Origin: Okapia johnstoni | Taxonomy: Eukaryota > Chordata > Mammalia > Artiodactyla > Giraffidae | Reading direction: 5' to 3' | NCBI GenBank assembly: GCA_024291935.2 | Contig: CM044313.1 | Location: 86,427,001-86,491,000 of the forward strand | DNA: 64,000 nucleotides | The notes under the pieces: generated by a model | What the model saw: only the letters and a program-made list of their open reading frames with translations | Database searches by the model: none | What the model was told of the DNA's origin: nothing | In this document: positions 12,430 to 23,010 of the stretch, piece after piece | Layout of the letters: each line of letters opens with the position of its first letter | Numbering within the stretch: the first letter of the stretch is position 1 | Program-made: the position numbers and the translations under genes

Positions 12430-13440
12430 AGAACATAGGTTTGAGAATGATTGTGCAGAGTCACTGGGTCCCTTAGTCTTCACCCTTTTATAAATGCATA
12501 AGATTAGGATGAACTTTTAAATTTACCTGGTAGGAAGAAAAGTATGACATTATTTTTATGCCATATAACTTAATATTTAACTTATCCTATAATTTATTCC
12601 ATACTGTTTATACATCTGCTGTTGTGGAAATCAGCAGCCCTTACAGTACTCCAAAAACCTGTGGTAGATAAAAAGAAATTGTATTAAAACCTTAAGTTAA
12701 CCATCTGTAAAACGTTTGGTTGATTTAAGCAATGAAACACATCCTTACAGAGAATTTGGGATTATAAGAGATGCTATTCCTCGAGTCTAATTATGAGAAA
12801 AGTCAGCGACCTGTTACAGATTATTTCAACATTAAAAAATAAATGTGACAACTTAAACTTGTCTCTACTTAAAGGGAGACGTAGTTTCTGTCTTGTTACC
12901 CATCTATTTAATATTTCAGTTTCCTCAAAGTGAAAAATAAATTGTATACAAGTGAATTTTCTATAATTTAAAAAAAATATACAACACATACAGATTTATT
13001 GCTTCCTTTAGATAGTCAATTGACTTCTCAATAGTTCAATTGACTTCTCAGTGCTCTGTGTTGTTGTTATCATTGTTAATATGTTGATTTAAAAGCTGTA
13101 AACCCACCTCGATTTCCTGGAATTAACTTACATTGGTTTGGGGGGGGCTGTGTGGGAGGTGGGGCAAGTGGCAGGTGGTTTGCCTAATAGAAGGCAGTGT
13201 CCCAGACTCCTAAGGAAGAGGGACCTCTGGCACCCTGGGGATCCAGGTGTCTCCTCATCTTGACACCCTTGTCAACCTTGCAGAACTCCCGAGATCTAGA
13301 GATGGGATTTCTACTAGGAAGAAGGCCAGGGGCTACTGCCATCGGACCTTGTCTAACTCCACCATTCTCTCAGCTTTTCCTGACATTCAGAGCTTCCCCG
13401 CCCATCTTCTCACTGCTTTTCTGTCTGGACCCTTTCGGGA
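12430..13440. other. Insert within L1, including a GC-rich island
   Basis: The antisense L1 is collinear on both sides of this block, so it is an insertion or a replaced segment. The left part is AT-rich with no recognised repeat. Two copies of 'tcaattgacttctca' lie at 13016-13030 and 13036-13050. From about 13140 to 13440 the composition changes to GC-rich, starting with a G9 run, and two reading frames stay open on the plus strand (from 13197 and from 13247, each about 80 codons before entering the BOV-A2). I recognise no protein domain. Possible origins are a processed pseudogene fragment or an unlisted LTR piece. Confidence 0.45.
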
Positions 13441-13491
13441 GAAAGGCTTCAGTATTTTACCATTACTTATCATGTTCACTATATGCTACTT

Positions 13492-13771
13492 GTTGCTGCT
13501 GCTGCTGCTAAGTCGCTTCAGTCGTGTCCGACTCTGTGCAACCCCATAGACGGCAGCCCACTAGGCTGCCCCGTCCCTGGGATTCTCCAGGCAAGAACAC
13601 TGGAGTGGGTTGCCATTTCCTTCTCCAATGCAGGAAAGTGAAAAGTGAAAGTGAAGTCGCTCAGTCGTGTCCGACTCTTCGCGACCCCATGGACTGCAGT
13701 CTACCAGGCTCCTCCGTCCATGGGATCTGCCAGGCAAGAGTACTAGAGTGGGGTGCCATTGCCTTCTCCAG
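13492..13771 (-). mobile_element. BOV-A2 dimeric SINE with target-site duplication
   Basis: Antisense BOV-A2: CTG-repeat end at left, then two BovB-tail monomers joined by the 'gaaagtgaaaagtgaaagtg' linker. The direct repeat 'tgctactt' (13484-13491 and 13772-13779) flanks it. Low divergence suggests a fairly recent insertion. Confidence 0.95.
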
Positions 13772-13806
13772 TGCTACTTTTTAGACAGCCCTTTATCTGA
13801 TCAGGA

Positions 13807-13992
13807 TGACCCTGCCTGCATGCTACATCACTTCAGTCATGTCTGACTCTTCTCAGTCCATGGAATTTTCCAGGCGAGAATATTGGAGTGGGTTGCCATG
13901 GTCTCATCCAGGGGATCTTCCTGACCCAGAGATTAAACCTGCTTCTCTTACATTCTTGCATTGGCAGGCAGGTTCTTTACCACTAGCACCAC
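13807..13992 (-). mobile_element. Bov-tA SINE with target-site duplication
   Basis: Antisense copy, shortened in its tail part. The 10-base repeat 'ctgatcagga' flanks it (13797-13806 and 13993-14002). Confidence 0.92.
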
Positions 13993-14640
13993 CTGATCAG
14001 GACACTACTCCTATATTCTTTATTTACTTACAGGTTCTGTTAAAATCATGAATATATTGTTGTTGCTTTGTCAAATGATTTTTCTTCACTGATTGATATG
14101 ATTGCGTTGTACTCTCACTCCTGCTTTGATGGTTGTTAATGTAGTAATTTTAAAACTGTAAACCCTCATTGATTTTCAGAAACAAATGTAAAGTAGTCTT
14201 TCAGTATTATCCTTTTTATGTACTATTTGAATTTCTGTTATTTTTTGTAAGAGTACTTTGTTTCAAATTTTAGTTTCATGGAATATGCTCTTCAATTTTT
14301 GATATCAAATTATGTTGGACTCACATATAAGTTGGAAAAATTGCCCTATTTTTTGGTGGAAGTATTTGTGTAAGATTTGTATAATTCTTTAACTACTTGG
14401 GAAAATTTCAACAGTGGCTCCATCAAGGATTGCATTTTTTCAATTGATTCTTATTCCAACTCTTCATCCTATTATTATGGGAACAGTTTGATCAGTTGAA
14501 TCTGCTTTTGACAAGAATAATGGATGTACTCTGTGGGGTAACAGTAGGATCTCTTCTAATCTTAGCTTTAAAAAAGAAGTCTTAAGTGATTTGATAACAT
14601 TATTTTTAACATGTATTGTCTGTGTGCATTAAAACTATAG

Positions 14641-16447
14641 AGAAAACATATAAATATCTGACATTCATATGATATATTTTAATGGCCTAAGAATTAGATT
14701 CAACAGACATCCAGCATACTTATTTTATCATTACTCTTCAGTAGGACATCAGATAAACTGCTATAAATATGAAGTTTCTACTGAATTTTTTAGATTGCTA
14801 CCGATGTTAAACTATTTTCATGTAATTGTTCCATTTAGCAATTACATTTGTACCTATTCCTTGATAAAACATGTATAATTTTTTTGCATTAGATAAAACA
14901 GTTTTATTATAAGAAGGATGATTTTTCATTGCTCAGAGCTCTGTGAACACTGTTTTATTATCAGTGTCTGAGGTAGCTATACAATTACAGTTGCCTTAAA
15001 ACATTTTAAGTTAAAAGAATTTTGAGTATGCTATATGTAAAAAAGTTTTGAATACTCAGTTCCCTATTCATCTATACATTGTGGTGAATTAGAAGCTATG
15101 TTCAAAAGATCTCTACCCTGGCTTCAGGCACTCATCTAAGTACCCACTGAGCCAATGTCAGATAGCCTTTCATTCAGGCACACATCCTGGCTAGACTATT
15201 CAATTTCCACAAGAGAAGGTCAACTCTATTCCGAGGTTGACTGTCTGTTAGCGCATATAGGTCAATATTTATCTGGCAGCATAGAATTGCATTATTCCAA
15301 TTTCTTGCCAGGGAATACAATCTCAAATTCCCTCCTGCCCAATATCTATCTATCAAAGGCTCTTCTGAGAGAAGTCTATTTGTGGAGCATTTCTTCAAGG
15401 CTGTTCTATTTATCAGTTCTTCCACATAATCTGAAATCTACTGCAATAGTTCAGGCAGTCACAAAACTGAGTAATTTCATCATATTATATTTATTCTCTG
15501 ATTCTTTCTCCAGTAATCATTGCTGTTGAATTATGCACTTGTATAAATCTATTGCCATTAAGAGAAATAAAGAGTCATGTTATTTATAGTTAGGACACAA
15601 TAGGAGATGCTTCGTTTGATGAGGCTTCTTTCTGGTTTTGTTTTCTGTTTGCTTTTAGGATTGCTTGTATTTCTCCTGAGCAAGTAGATTTGCTTTGATC
15701 TTTTAGACTCTGCATATTGTTACACAGACAACGTTTCTCATCTCTGTTTTGCTGCTAGAATGCTAAGAACTACATCAAAGCACATCCCTGGCAAGTGTGT
15801 AATCTCCCTACATATGCATTTTATTACAATATTTTATTCTTCAAATCATTTAACATGCTTCCATATTTTACTCTTTTTTTCCAACTTATTCAAATTTATA
15901 TTATGTATCACCAAATGTTGTCTTAAATTATTTCTGGGAAAGAGTGGGCATAAACAAGTTCATAAAATAAGTCTAAAAAGTTATAATAAATGACAATTCC
16001 CAGCTAAAACTGGGAATTAAATTAAAATTAAATCTGGGAATTAAATTAAATTAAAACTGGGAATTAAAGTAAATTTAAATCTCTAGATTTATTTTCTTAA
16101 TGCAATCAATTGTGCAAGTAATATTTGTAAGAGATTTTGTTCAATATTTGCATCTTAAAAATATTTTATTGTATCAAAACTAAATCTTAGCAGAAGAGTG
16201 ATTCATAATACTGAAAAGTCCTTGTTTCAAAGCACATTTGATTTTTCTTCTCAGGATCCACTAATCTGAGATAAATTATCTCAGATAAACAGAAATTTTA
16301 ACCAAAAAATTTTCCCCAGATTCCAATAGGAGAATGGACACTACTCTGAAGAAATTTATTTTGTAAATGCAACATTTAATTATATCTATATCTATAAACA
16401 TATCCTTAAGTGTTACATTTGTCTGACAATAATTCTATTTTGAAGTT
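14641..16447. other. Unassigned AT-rich block
   Basis: No gene or recognised transposon. A 124-codon frame on the plus strand (15155-15529) and an 83-codon frame on the minus strand (15174-15425) overlap in a slightly more GC-rich part. Neither resembles a family I know, and both are plausible chance frames. A small minisatellite lies at 15994-16080. Confidence 0.4.
15994..16080. repeat. 24-bp minisatellite preceded by a small hairpin
   Basis: The 12-mer 'ctgggaattaaa' recurs at 16010, 16034 and 16058, an exact 24-base period, within TTAAA-rich units. The first unit forms a perfect 9-bp inverted repeat with 'aattcccag' at 15995-16003, with a six-base loop. Confidence 0.85.
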
Positions 16448-16666
16448 GTTTTTTAGTCATTAAGTCGTATCTGATTCTTTTGCAACCCCATGGACTGTAG
16501 CCCACCAGGCTTCTCTGTCCATGGGATTTCCCAGTCAAGAATGCTGGGGTGGGGTGCCATTCCCTTCTCCAGGGGATCTTCCCAACCCAGGGATTGAACC
16601 CATGTCTCCTGAATCTCCGGCATTACCCAATGGATTCTTTACCACAGAGCCTCCAGGGAAGCCCAG
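16448..16666 (-). mobile_element. Bov-tA SINE with target-site duplication
   Basis: Full-length antisense copy ending at 'cagggaagccc'. The 9-base direct repeat 'tttgaagtt' flanks it (16439-16447 and 16667-16675). Confidence 0.93.
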
Positions 16667-16998
16667 TTTGAAGTTTACTGAGGCATAACTCATTACATAA
16701 TAGATCTTATATTCCCTTATTACTTAAGAGAAAAAAATTTATGTAAGCTATTATATCCTGAGTTGGTCAGTTTAGTGAATGTGCCATTTGAATATTACAA
16801 AAATACAAGCAATAGTATTCAACAAGGAAATTTTAATTACCTCTAAAATTAAGAGTTTTATCTAAGAATTTTGCCACATTTCTTTACAAGTCTCATCTAA
16901 GCATTATCTACATCTTTGTTAGGTATATTTATATGTGACTTCAAATATAGTTTTAAAATTTAATACATATACCAAAAATATATATACGTATATCATGT

Positions 16999-17116
16999 AT
17001 GTGTGCTCAGTCATGTCCTACTCTTTGTGACCCTTGAACTGTAGCCTGCTAGGCTTCTCTGTCCATAGGATTTCCCAGGCAAGGATCCTGGAGTGGGTTG
17101 CCATTTCCTTTTCCAG
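16999..17116 (-). mobile_element. Bov-A type SINE/BovB tail monomer
   Basis: About 118 bp of antisense BovB-type tail without a tRNA head ('gtgctcagtcatgtcctact' to 'atttccttttccag'). It is a truncated Bov-tA or Bov-A monomer. Confidence 0.85.
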
Positions 17117-17315
17117 GATGCATATCTTATATATGCATAAATAGATAATATAACTGATATGGTATAAAATATCTGAAAAATGACCAGAACTCATGAGAGC
17201 AGTGTTTAAATACTAAATGACAAATAACATTACCTTACTTTCACAGCATTTTTTTACAACAGTGAGACCCAATTACTTTACATAATAGTAAATTTGTGTG
17301 TGTGTATATATATAT

Positions 17316-17433
17316 GAGGAGGGCATGGCAACCCACTCCAATATTTTTGCCTGGAGAATTCCTCTGGACAGAGGAGCGTGACAGGCTGTAGTCCACAGGG
17401 TTGCAAAGAGTCAGACATGACTAAACGACCAAG
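17316..17433 (+). mobile_element. Bov-tA/Bov-A 3' fragment
   Basis: Sense tail part of a Bov SINE ('gaggagggcatggcaaccca' to 'cagacatgactaaacgac') lacking the tRNA head. It lies between TA-rich tracts. Confidence 0.88.
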
Positions 17434-17449
17434 CATATATGTATATATA

Positions 17450-18142
17450 TGGCTTAAAGCTCAATGTTCAGAAAACTAAGATCATGGCATCTGGTCCCAT
17501 CACTTCATGGGAAATAGATGGGGAAACAGTGGAAACAGTGTCAGACTTTATTTTTTGGGCTCCAAAATCACTGCTGATGGTGATTGCAGCCATGAAATTA
17601 AAAGACGCTTACTCCTTTGAAGGAAGGTTATGGCCAACCTAGATAGCATATTTAAAAGCAGAGACATTACTTTGCCAACAAAAGTCCGTCTAGTCAAGGC
17701 TATGGTTTTTCCAGTGGTCATGTATGGATGTGAGAGTTGGACGGTGAAGAAAGCTGAGCGCTGCAGAATTGATGCTTTTGAACTGTGGTGTTGGAGAAGA
17801 CTCCTGTGAGTCCCTTGGACTGCTAGGAGATCCAATCAATCCATCCTAAAGGAGATCAATCCTGGGTGTTCATTGGAAGGACTGATGTTGAAGCTGAAAC
17901 TCCAATAGTTTGGCCACCTCATGCGAAGCGTTGACTCATTGGAAAAGACCCTAATGCTGGGTAGGATTGGGGGCAGGAGGAGAAGGGGACGACAGAGGAT
18001 GAGATGGTTGGATGGCATCACTGACTCGATGGACATGGGTTTGGGTAGACTCCAGGAGTTGGTGATGGACAGGGAGGCCTGGTGTGCTGCAATTCATGGG
18101 GTTGCAAAGAGTCGGACATGACTGAGTGACTGAACTGAACTG
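17450..18142 (+). mobile_element. BovB 3' fragment
   Basis: About 690 bp of the 3' end of BovB in sense orientation. It begins just downstream of the YADD region ('ggcttaaagctcaatgttca') and runs to the tail ('gagtgactgaactgaactga'). The coding remnant (C-terminal reverse transcriptase region, frames around 17450-17640 and 17921-18121) is frameshifted. The CGA codon that is TGA in two other copies is intact here. TA repeats flank both ends. Confidence 0.93.
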
Positions 18143-18152
18143 ATATATATAT

Positions 18153-18433
18153 ATGCTGCTACTGCTACTGCTGCTGTCACTTCAGTCGTGTCCGACTCTG
18201 TGCGACCCCATAGATGGCAGCCCACCAGGCTCCACCATCCCTGGGATTCTCCAGGCAAGAATACTGGAGTGGGTTGCCATTTCCTTCTCCAGTGCCTGAA
18301 AGGGAAAAGTGAAAGTGAAGTCGCTCAGTCATGTCCGACTCTTAACGACCCCATGGACTGCAGCCCACCAGGCTCCTCCATCCATGGGATTTTCCAGGCA
18401 AGAGTACTGGAGTGGGGTGCCATTGCCTTCTTT
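18153..18433 (-). mobile_element. BOV-A2 dimeric SINE
   Basis: Complete antisense dimer with a CTG/CTA-rich end at left. The flanks share a TA-repeat run of the form 'gatatatatatat', consistent with target duplication within the microsatellite. Confidence 0.94.
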
Positions 18434-18476
18434 GGATATATATATATATAGATATATAGATATATATAGAGAGAGA

Positions 18477-19190
18477 CTTCCAAATTATTTTACATATGCA
18501 TTCTTTTAAGATTAACACACCAGTTTCCTTCTTAATTTATACTTTAAAATCTTATATTAGATGATGTTTGATTTAAATATATTAGTGCTTAAATCAGTAA
18601 GATTTATCTGATCTGGCATGGTATAGACTTGCAACCTTATGGCAGAGAAATGAAGGCTAAATAATTTAGTGTATTAGAAAATCATTAGTGACTTTTCTGA
18701 TTTATATATTGTACTCATAATTCATTTTATACTTGATTTTTACTACATGGTTATATACTGTACGTTTTCTGGCATGATTTACTAATTAAGGATGGAATAA
18801 GGCATGGTCTATGTAAATTTTGCTCTATTCTTTGTTTGCAAAGAACTCTTGGAGAACAAAAATTTAAAACTAGTATCCTTTTCCAAATAAAAGTTTAAAG
18901 TCTTTCACTAATCCAGGATTATCAGTTTTTCATACCATGTCTGGTCTTGAGAACTCCTTATTTCAGGTAGATTATTAAATGTCAAGCAAAAACAGGAATG
19001 TTCAAGACAATGTCTGATCTGTAAAATATATTTTGTATATCAACTTGGAAATATTATAAAAGTATTTTATGAAACTATCTGGTTCAGGTTAACCATTTAG
19101 ATATAAACATGAGGAAATAACGTGTAAGAATCACCACCTTTTATAATATAAATCCTATTTTCAGGTTAGAAATAAGCAACAGCTCTGAAC
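18477..19190. other. AT-rich, no feature recognised
   Basis: About 700 bases with no repeat or gene signal recognised. Confidence 0.4.
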
Positions 19191-19586
19191 ATGCCTCCTC
19201 TACAAGATTGGAAAACCCACCTGGAAGTAGAGAAAACAATGACCTTGTGGTATGAAATTCCCAGCGATTTCAATATTAAAGCTGCAGGAACACCACTCTC
19301 CAAGTGTCACCCTTTGGTAATGACAAGAGGTCGTTTTACTACTAAATTTTCAGGTTTGGCCACTCTGTTTCCTACTGAGTTAGAGACAGGTTTAAAATTA
19401 ACTATCAATGTCTTTCTTCAAAATAAAATGTGGATCTCAACTACTGGTGCAACCCTCTCTGGGATTGGGAGAAGAGGCACAGTCTTAACACATTTCCTTC
19501 AAGAGGCAAGGAAAGAAATGGAATTTATCCTAACATCTGAGCATTTCGGAGCACTGCTCCAGGGAAAAGGAGCAGGTGGATCTTAG
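19191..19586 (+). other. Unrecognised 131-codon open frame
   Basis: An ATG-initiated frame of 131 codons (starting MPPLQDWKTHLEVEK) outside any repeat I recognise. No signal peptide, membrane segment, zinc-binding pattern or known motif is visible, and I do not recognise the family. The surroundings are AT-rich and show no promoter or clear splice context. A CHR SINE follows within 50 bases. It could be an exon, a processed pseudogene fragment or a chance frame; chance is the default. Confidence 0.25.
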
Positions 19587-19633
19587 CACCATTAAGTCCT
19601 ATTAATTTTACATGTTAAGTCCTTCATCGTATT

Positions 19634-19891
19634 TGTTTTTATTTACTTATTTTTGTGGCATGCTGGGTTTTCTCCTTGCTGTGCGGGCTTTTTTCTCTAG
19701 TTGTGGCTAATGAGGGCTACTCTCTAGTTGCAATGCACAGGCTTCTCTTGTTGTGGAACACAGGCTCTGTGGTGCATGGGCTTAGTTGCTCTGCAGCATG
19801 TGGGATCATCCCAGACCAGGGACTGAACCCGTGTCTCCTGCATTGGCAGGCAGACATTTTACCACTGAGCCAATGAAAAGAGAAGCCCCCT
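19634..19891 (-). mobile_element. CHR-type tRNA-derived SINE (long form) with target-site duplication
   Basis: Antisense cetartiodactyl SINE. The left part has the 'ttgtggcatgctgggt' / 'gggcttagttgctctgcagc' body; the right part is the tRNA-like head complement ('cagggactgaacccgtgtct' to 'ttttaccactgagcca'). The 12-base flanks match with one difference (19622-19633 'cttcatcgtatt', 19892-19903 'cttcattgtatt'). Confidence 0.88.
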
Positions 19892-20118
19892 CTTCATTGT
19901 ATTGAGTTCAAAATGTGTGACTCATACTTTTATGAAGGAAAATATTAATAAAACAACATTTAGACTTATACAAACATAAGGAGGATAAATAAGATACTTT
20001 GTTGTCATTCATTAACTAATGAATGTATTGATAAATTTGTGATAAAAATATGATAAATTCATAATTAGAAAGATGCAAAAATAAATAGACTTAACAACAT
20101 TTTGTTCTTGAAGATGCT

Positions 20119-20334
20119 AGTACTAGTGCTAAGTCACTTCAGTTGTGTCTGACTCTTTGTGATGCTATGGACCATAGCCTGCCAGGCTCCTCTGTCCAAG
20201 GGATTCTCCAAGCGAGAGTACTGGAGTGGGTTGTCATTCCTCCTCCAGGAGATCTTCCCAACCCAGGGATCGAACCTGAATTTCTTATGTCTTCTGCATT
20301 GGCAAGTGGATTCTTTACCACTAGTGCCACCTAG
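20119..20334 (-). mobile_element. Bov-tA SINE
   Basis: Full-length antisense copy: tail complement at left ('gtgctaagtcacttcagttg'), head complement at right ('taccactagtgccacctagg'). Confidence 0.92.
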
Positions 20335-21959
20335 GTTATCATTGAGAAATGAAAGATTGAAAAATAAAATTGTCTTATGAAATATCAATGATAAGCAATC
20401 CATTACAAGACTTTATTCCCAGAAGAGAGAAAACCATTCCTAAGTGTGATCTTGGTTCTTTATAAATTTACTTATGCTATAGAGGAGTAAAGAAATGTAC
20501 AAAAATATGCACACAACTATACGCATACTTCTCTTTATTTTTGGAAACTAGGACAAAAGAACAAATGGGAGCTTATACATATTTTAAAGTTAAAAACTAA
20601 ACAAAGAACACATTCAGTTGGCACACTTGGGCTGCTCAATGTTCCACCCTTAAATATGGCTGCACAAAGAGAGACAGATAACAGACCCTTGGCCAACACT
20701 CCTGGCTTTATCCTGAACCATTCGGAGCCTCACACAACATGGATGAACACGCAAAGCCTAATGTCAGTCTTTGTCCAACTCTCTGCAAGAAGCTACTTCT
20801 CATCAGCCCCTTGGGGCTAATGATGAACACACTGGTTGTAGATTTAGATTGTGCTTTCCATATGATGGGCTCAGGAAAGAATTCTTCTGCATAGGCCCTG
20901 GGAATGGAGTTGAGATCATTTGGGAAGGAAATCCCATACTTCCAGGTACATGGAATGTGGATTAAAAGGGAAATGTGAGTCATGCATGTTCATATCCCCT
21001 TTGCTCTGAGGATCTCACCCATGAAAAGGGAGGATGGTAATTAGGGCTCTTTGAAGTGCAGGACCCAGGGCACATGCCTCTCTTGCTGGGTTTAGGCAGA
21101 TACTGAAAATAATGCAAAGAAAAAAACGTGTCTGAAAACAATCAGTATAAATAGCATAAACACACACATAAAGGTAGAAAATTAAGCCAGTGGTAACATT
21201 AGTGACAAAACTTAGAAATTTGCCATTAACGCTCTAAGAAAGCAAGAAAATATATGCTATGCATTATTTATTGTTCAGTAGATATAAACATTTTTGGGGG
21301 GGAGAGCAGAACAAAGGGATAATAAGACTAAGTTTTTTTTTTCTTTTGGTTCTGCCAAAATGAGATGCATTGAAATACAGTGAATGATGTATATAGCAGC
21401 ATTCTTACAGTGAATATTATAATTGTCTTTTTAGTAACTGATACATTTCAGATTTGCTCATTGATCATAAAATATCGAAATATGGAAAAGAACTGTGGCT
21501 ATATTATTTTTTCCAATTCCCACTTAACAAAGCCAACAATAGCAGTGAGTTCAGAGCAGCGAACTTTATGAGGATTCAGTGAATCCCAAAGTTCTTAGAG
21601 AAGTTATGGCAGTGAGGATCAGATCCAAGACCAGAATTCTGTCTATTATATTTGTTCTTTCCCCAAACCTTACCATTTATGTAGGGATAGTCACAACAGT
21701 TCCTCCACACATTATATAATAAATTTCTCCCATCCATAATGGTTTTGAGAACTAAAGAAGATTGTTCAGGTAGATTGCTTTATGAAAATAAACGGTCTTA
21801 TTTGTTGGTCTTAATTACGCCTAATACTTTTCTCCCGTTAGGGACAGAATGAAATATTTTTAAAATATGTTTAATGTATTTCTTATTCTCCCAGAGCATA
21901 GAATCTAGATGAAACAAGATTAATGCTGCTGAAATGGTGAATACCAAGTGTTCCTAATA
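20335..21959. other. Unassigned block with a less AT-rich core
   Basis: No recognised repeat. The part from about 20640 to 21110 is noticeably more GC-rich than its surroundings and holds a 91-codon minus-strand frame (20708-20983) without recognisable motifs. A pseudogene fragment or unique sequence are both possible. Confidence 0.35.
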
Positions 21960-22190
21960 TGGCATAGTGATTACATTCAGACTCCGATCAGACCTTGAAT
22001 TAAATCCTGGTTCATGGATAATAACTGCCCAGCCTTGAACAAGTCACTGTTCCTGTCTATTCTTAAACACCAATGTCTGGAACAAAGGCATTTAAAATAA
22101 TATCTACTTTATAGGATTATTTCATTTAGCATGGTTCCAGGCATGTAATGGACACTATCTGAATACTGATTTCATATTACAGTTTTGTCT
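21960..22190 (+). mobile_element. MIR SINE
   Basis: Diverged sense MIR. The order 'gcatagtgattacattcaga', 'taaatcctggttcatgga', 'gccttgaacaagtcactgtt' and 'actttataggattattt' follows the MIR consensus layout. Confidence 0.75.
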
Positions 22191-22429
22191 AATGACAAAG
22201 CAATAATGAACAATAAGAGAAACAACAGTAATAATGTTAATGAAATAAATCATATGAAATTCTGGAAATGAATTCAGGATCATAAAGAACCAAAAACTTG
22301 CTTTGCTACATTTCTAAAATTATGCAGGCATTTTTCTGGGAATAAGGAATTCAGATATGAACATCCAGCGTTGTGAGTCTATCCTGCCAATTTCTTTTTC
22401 TTTTTGTTATAAAAACTACTTTTGCCCTG

Positions 22430-23010
22430 TATACTACTACAGTGGAATGAAAAGTGGCCCCAAATTTGTATTTTCAAGTTCTTTTCTTTAAAAATTTGTT
22501 TATTTTAATTGGAGGTTAATTACTTGACAATATTGGGATGGGATGGGGAGGGAGGTGGAAGGGGGGTTCAGAATGGGGAACACATGTAAACCCATGGCTG
22601 ATTCACGTCAATGTATGGCAAAAACCACTACAATATTTCCAAGTTCTAATCCTTGGTACCTATATGGTATATATATGGAACCTTACTTGAAGATATGATG
22701 TTCACTAATTAGGTGTCTCTAGATCCTAAATCCAATGGTAATGGGTAATGTCCTTGTAAGAGACAGAAAGGAAGACATACGGGACACACAGAGGAAGATG
22801 ATGTGAAGACAGAGGCAGAGATTGAAGTCATGTGTCTATAAGCCACCAGAAACTAGGAGGGAGACATGGCACAGATTCTTCCTAAGAGCTTCTGGAAAGA
22901 ACCAACACAACCAATCCCTCGATTGCCAACCTCTGAACTTCAGAATTGTTAGGAAATAAATTTATGCTGTTTTAAGCCATGGTTGTGAATATTTGCTATG
23001 AGAGCCCTAG
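22430..23010 (+). mobile_element. MLT1-type (MaLR) LTR, interrupted by an L1
   Basis: Sense MaLR LTR. Recognisable blocks are 'gtccttgtaagagacagaaa', 'gatgtgaagacagaggcaga', 'taagccaccagaaactagga' and the end 'tgttttaagccatgg' plus 'atgagagccctagaaa'. The left part is split by a small L1 at 22483-22635. Confidence 0.85.
22483..22635 (-). mobile_element. Tiny L1 insertion with 5' inversion (twin priming)
   Basis: About 153 bp. The left part (about 22483-22533) is the complement of the artiodactyl L1 3' end ('attttaattggaggttaatt'). From about 22534 the next upstream L1 segment runs in the sense direction ('ggatgggatggggagggagg' to 'aaaaaccactacaatatt'). The two segments are adjacent in L1 but head in opposite directions. 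Flanks 22471-22482 and 22636-22647 are a 12-base duplication with one mismatch ('ttttcaagttct' / 'tttccaagttct'). Confidence 0.88.

Larger units (their letters stand above)
10210..14640 (-). mobile_element. Old L1 (ORF2 3' part and 3' UTR), antisense, interrupted
   Basis: The plus strand follows the complement of an old L1 from the 3' UTR (10.2 kb) back into ORF2 (14.6 kb). Recognisable landmarks are the 'accatttattgaaaaagct' block near 11400, 'ttctgaatgtttgctgc' near 12140, the block near 13456-13483, and 'ttgtcaaatgatttttct' near 14070. Interruptions are a Bov-tA at 11889-12106, a roughly 1 kb unrelated insert at about 12430-13440, a BOV-A2 at 13492-13771 and a Bov-tA at 13807-13992. The L1 is highly diverged and has no open ORF2. 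Confidence 0.75.
17291..18476. repeat. TG/TA microsatellite broken up by three retroposons
   Basis: TG then TA repeats at 17295-17315, TA-rich tracts at 17434-17449 and 18143-18153, and TA/GATA/GA tracts at 18434-18476 alternate with a SINE tail, a BovB and a BOV-A2. The simplest reading is one microsatellite that received successive insertions. Confidence 0.8.
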
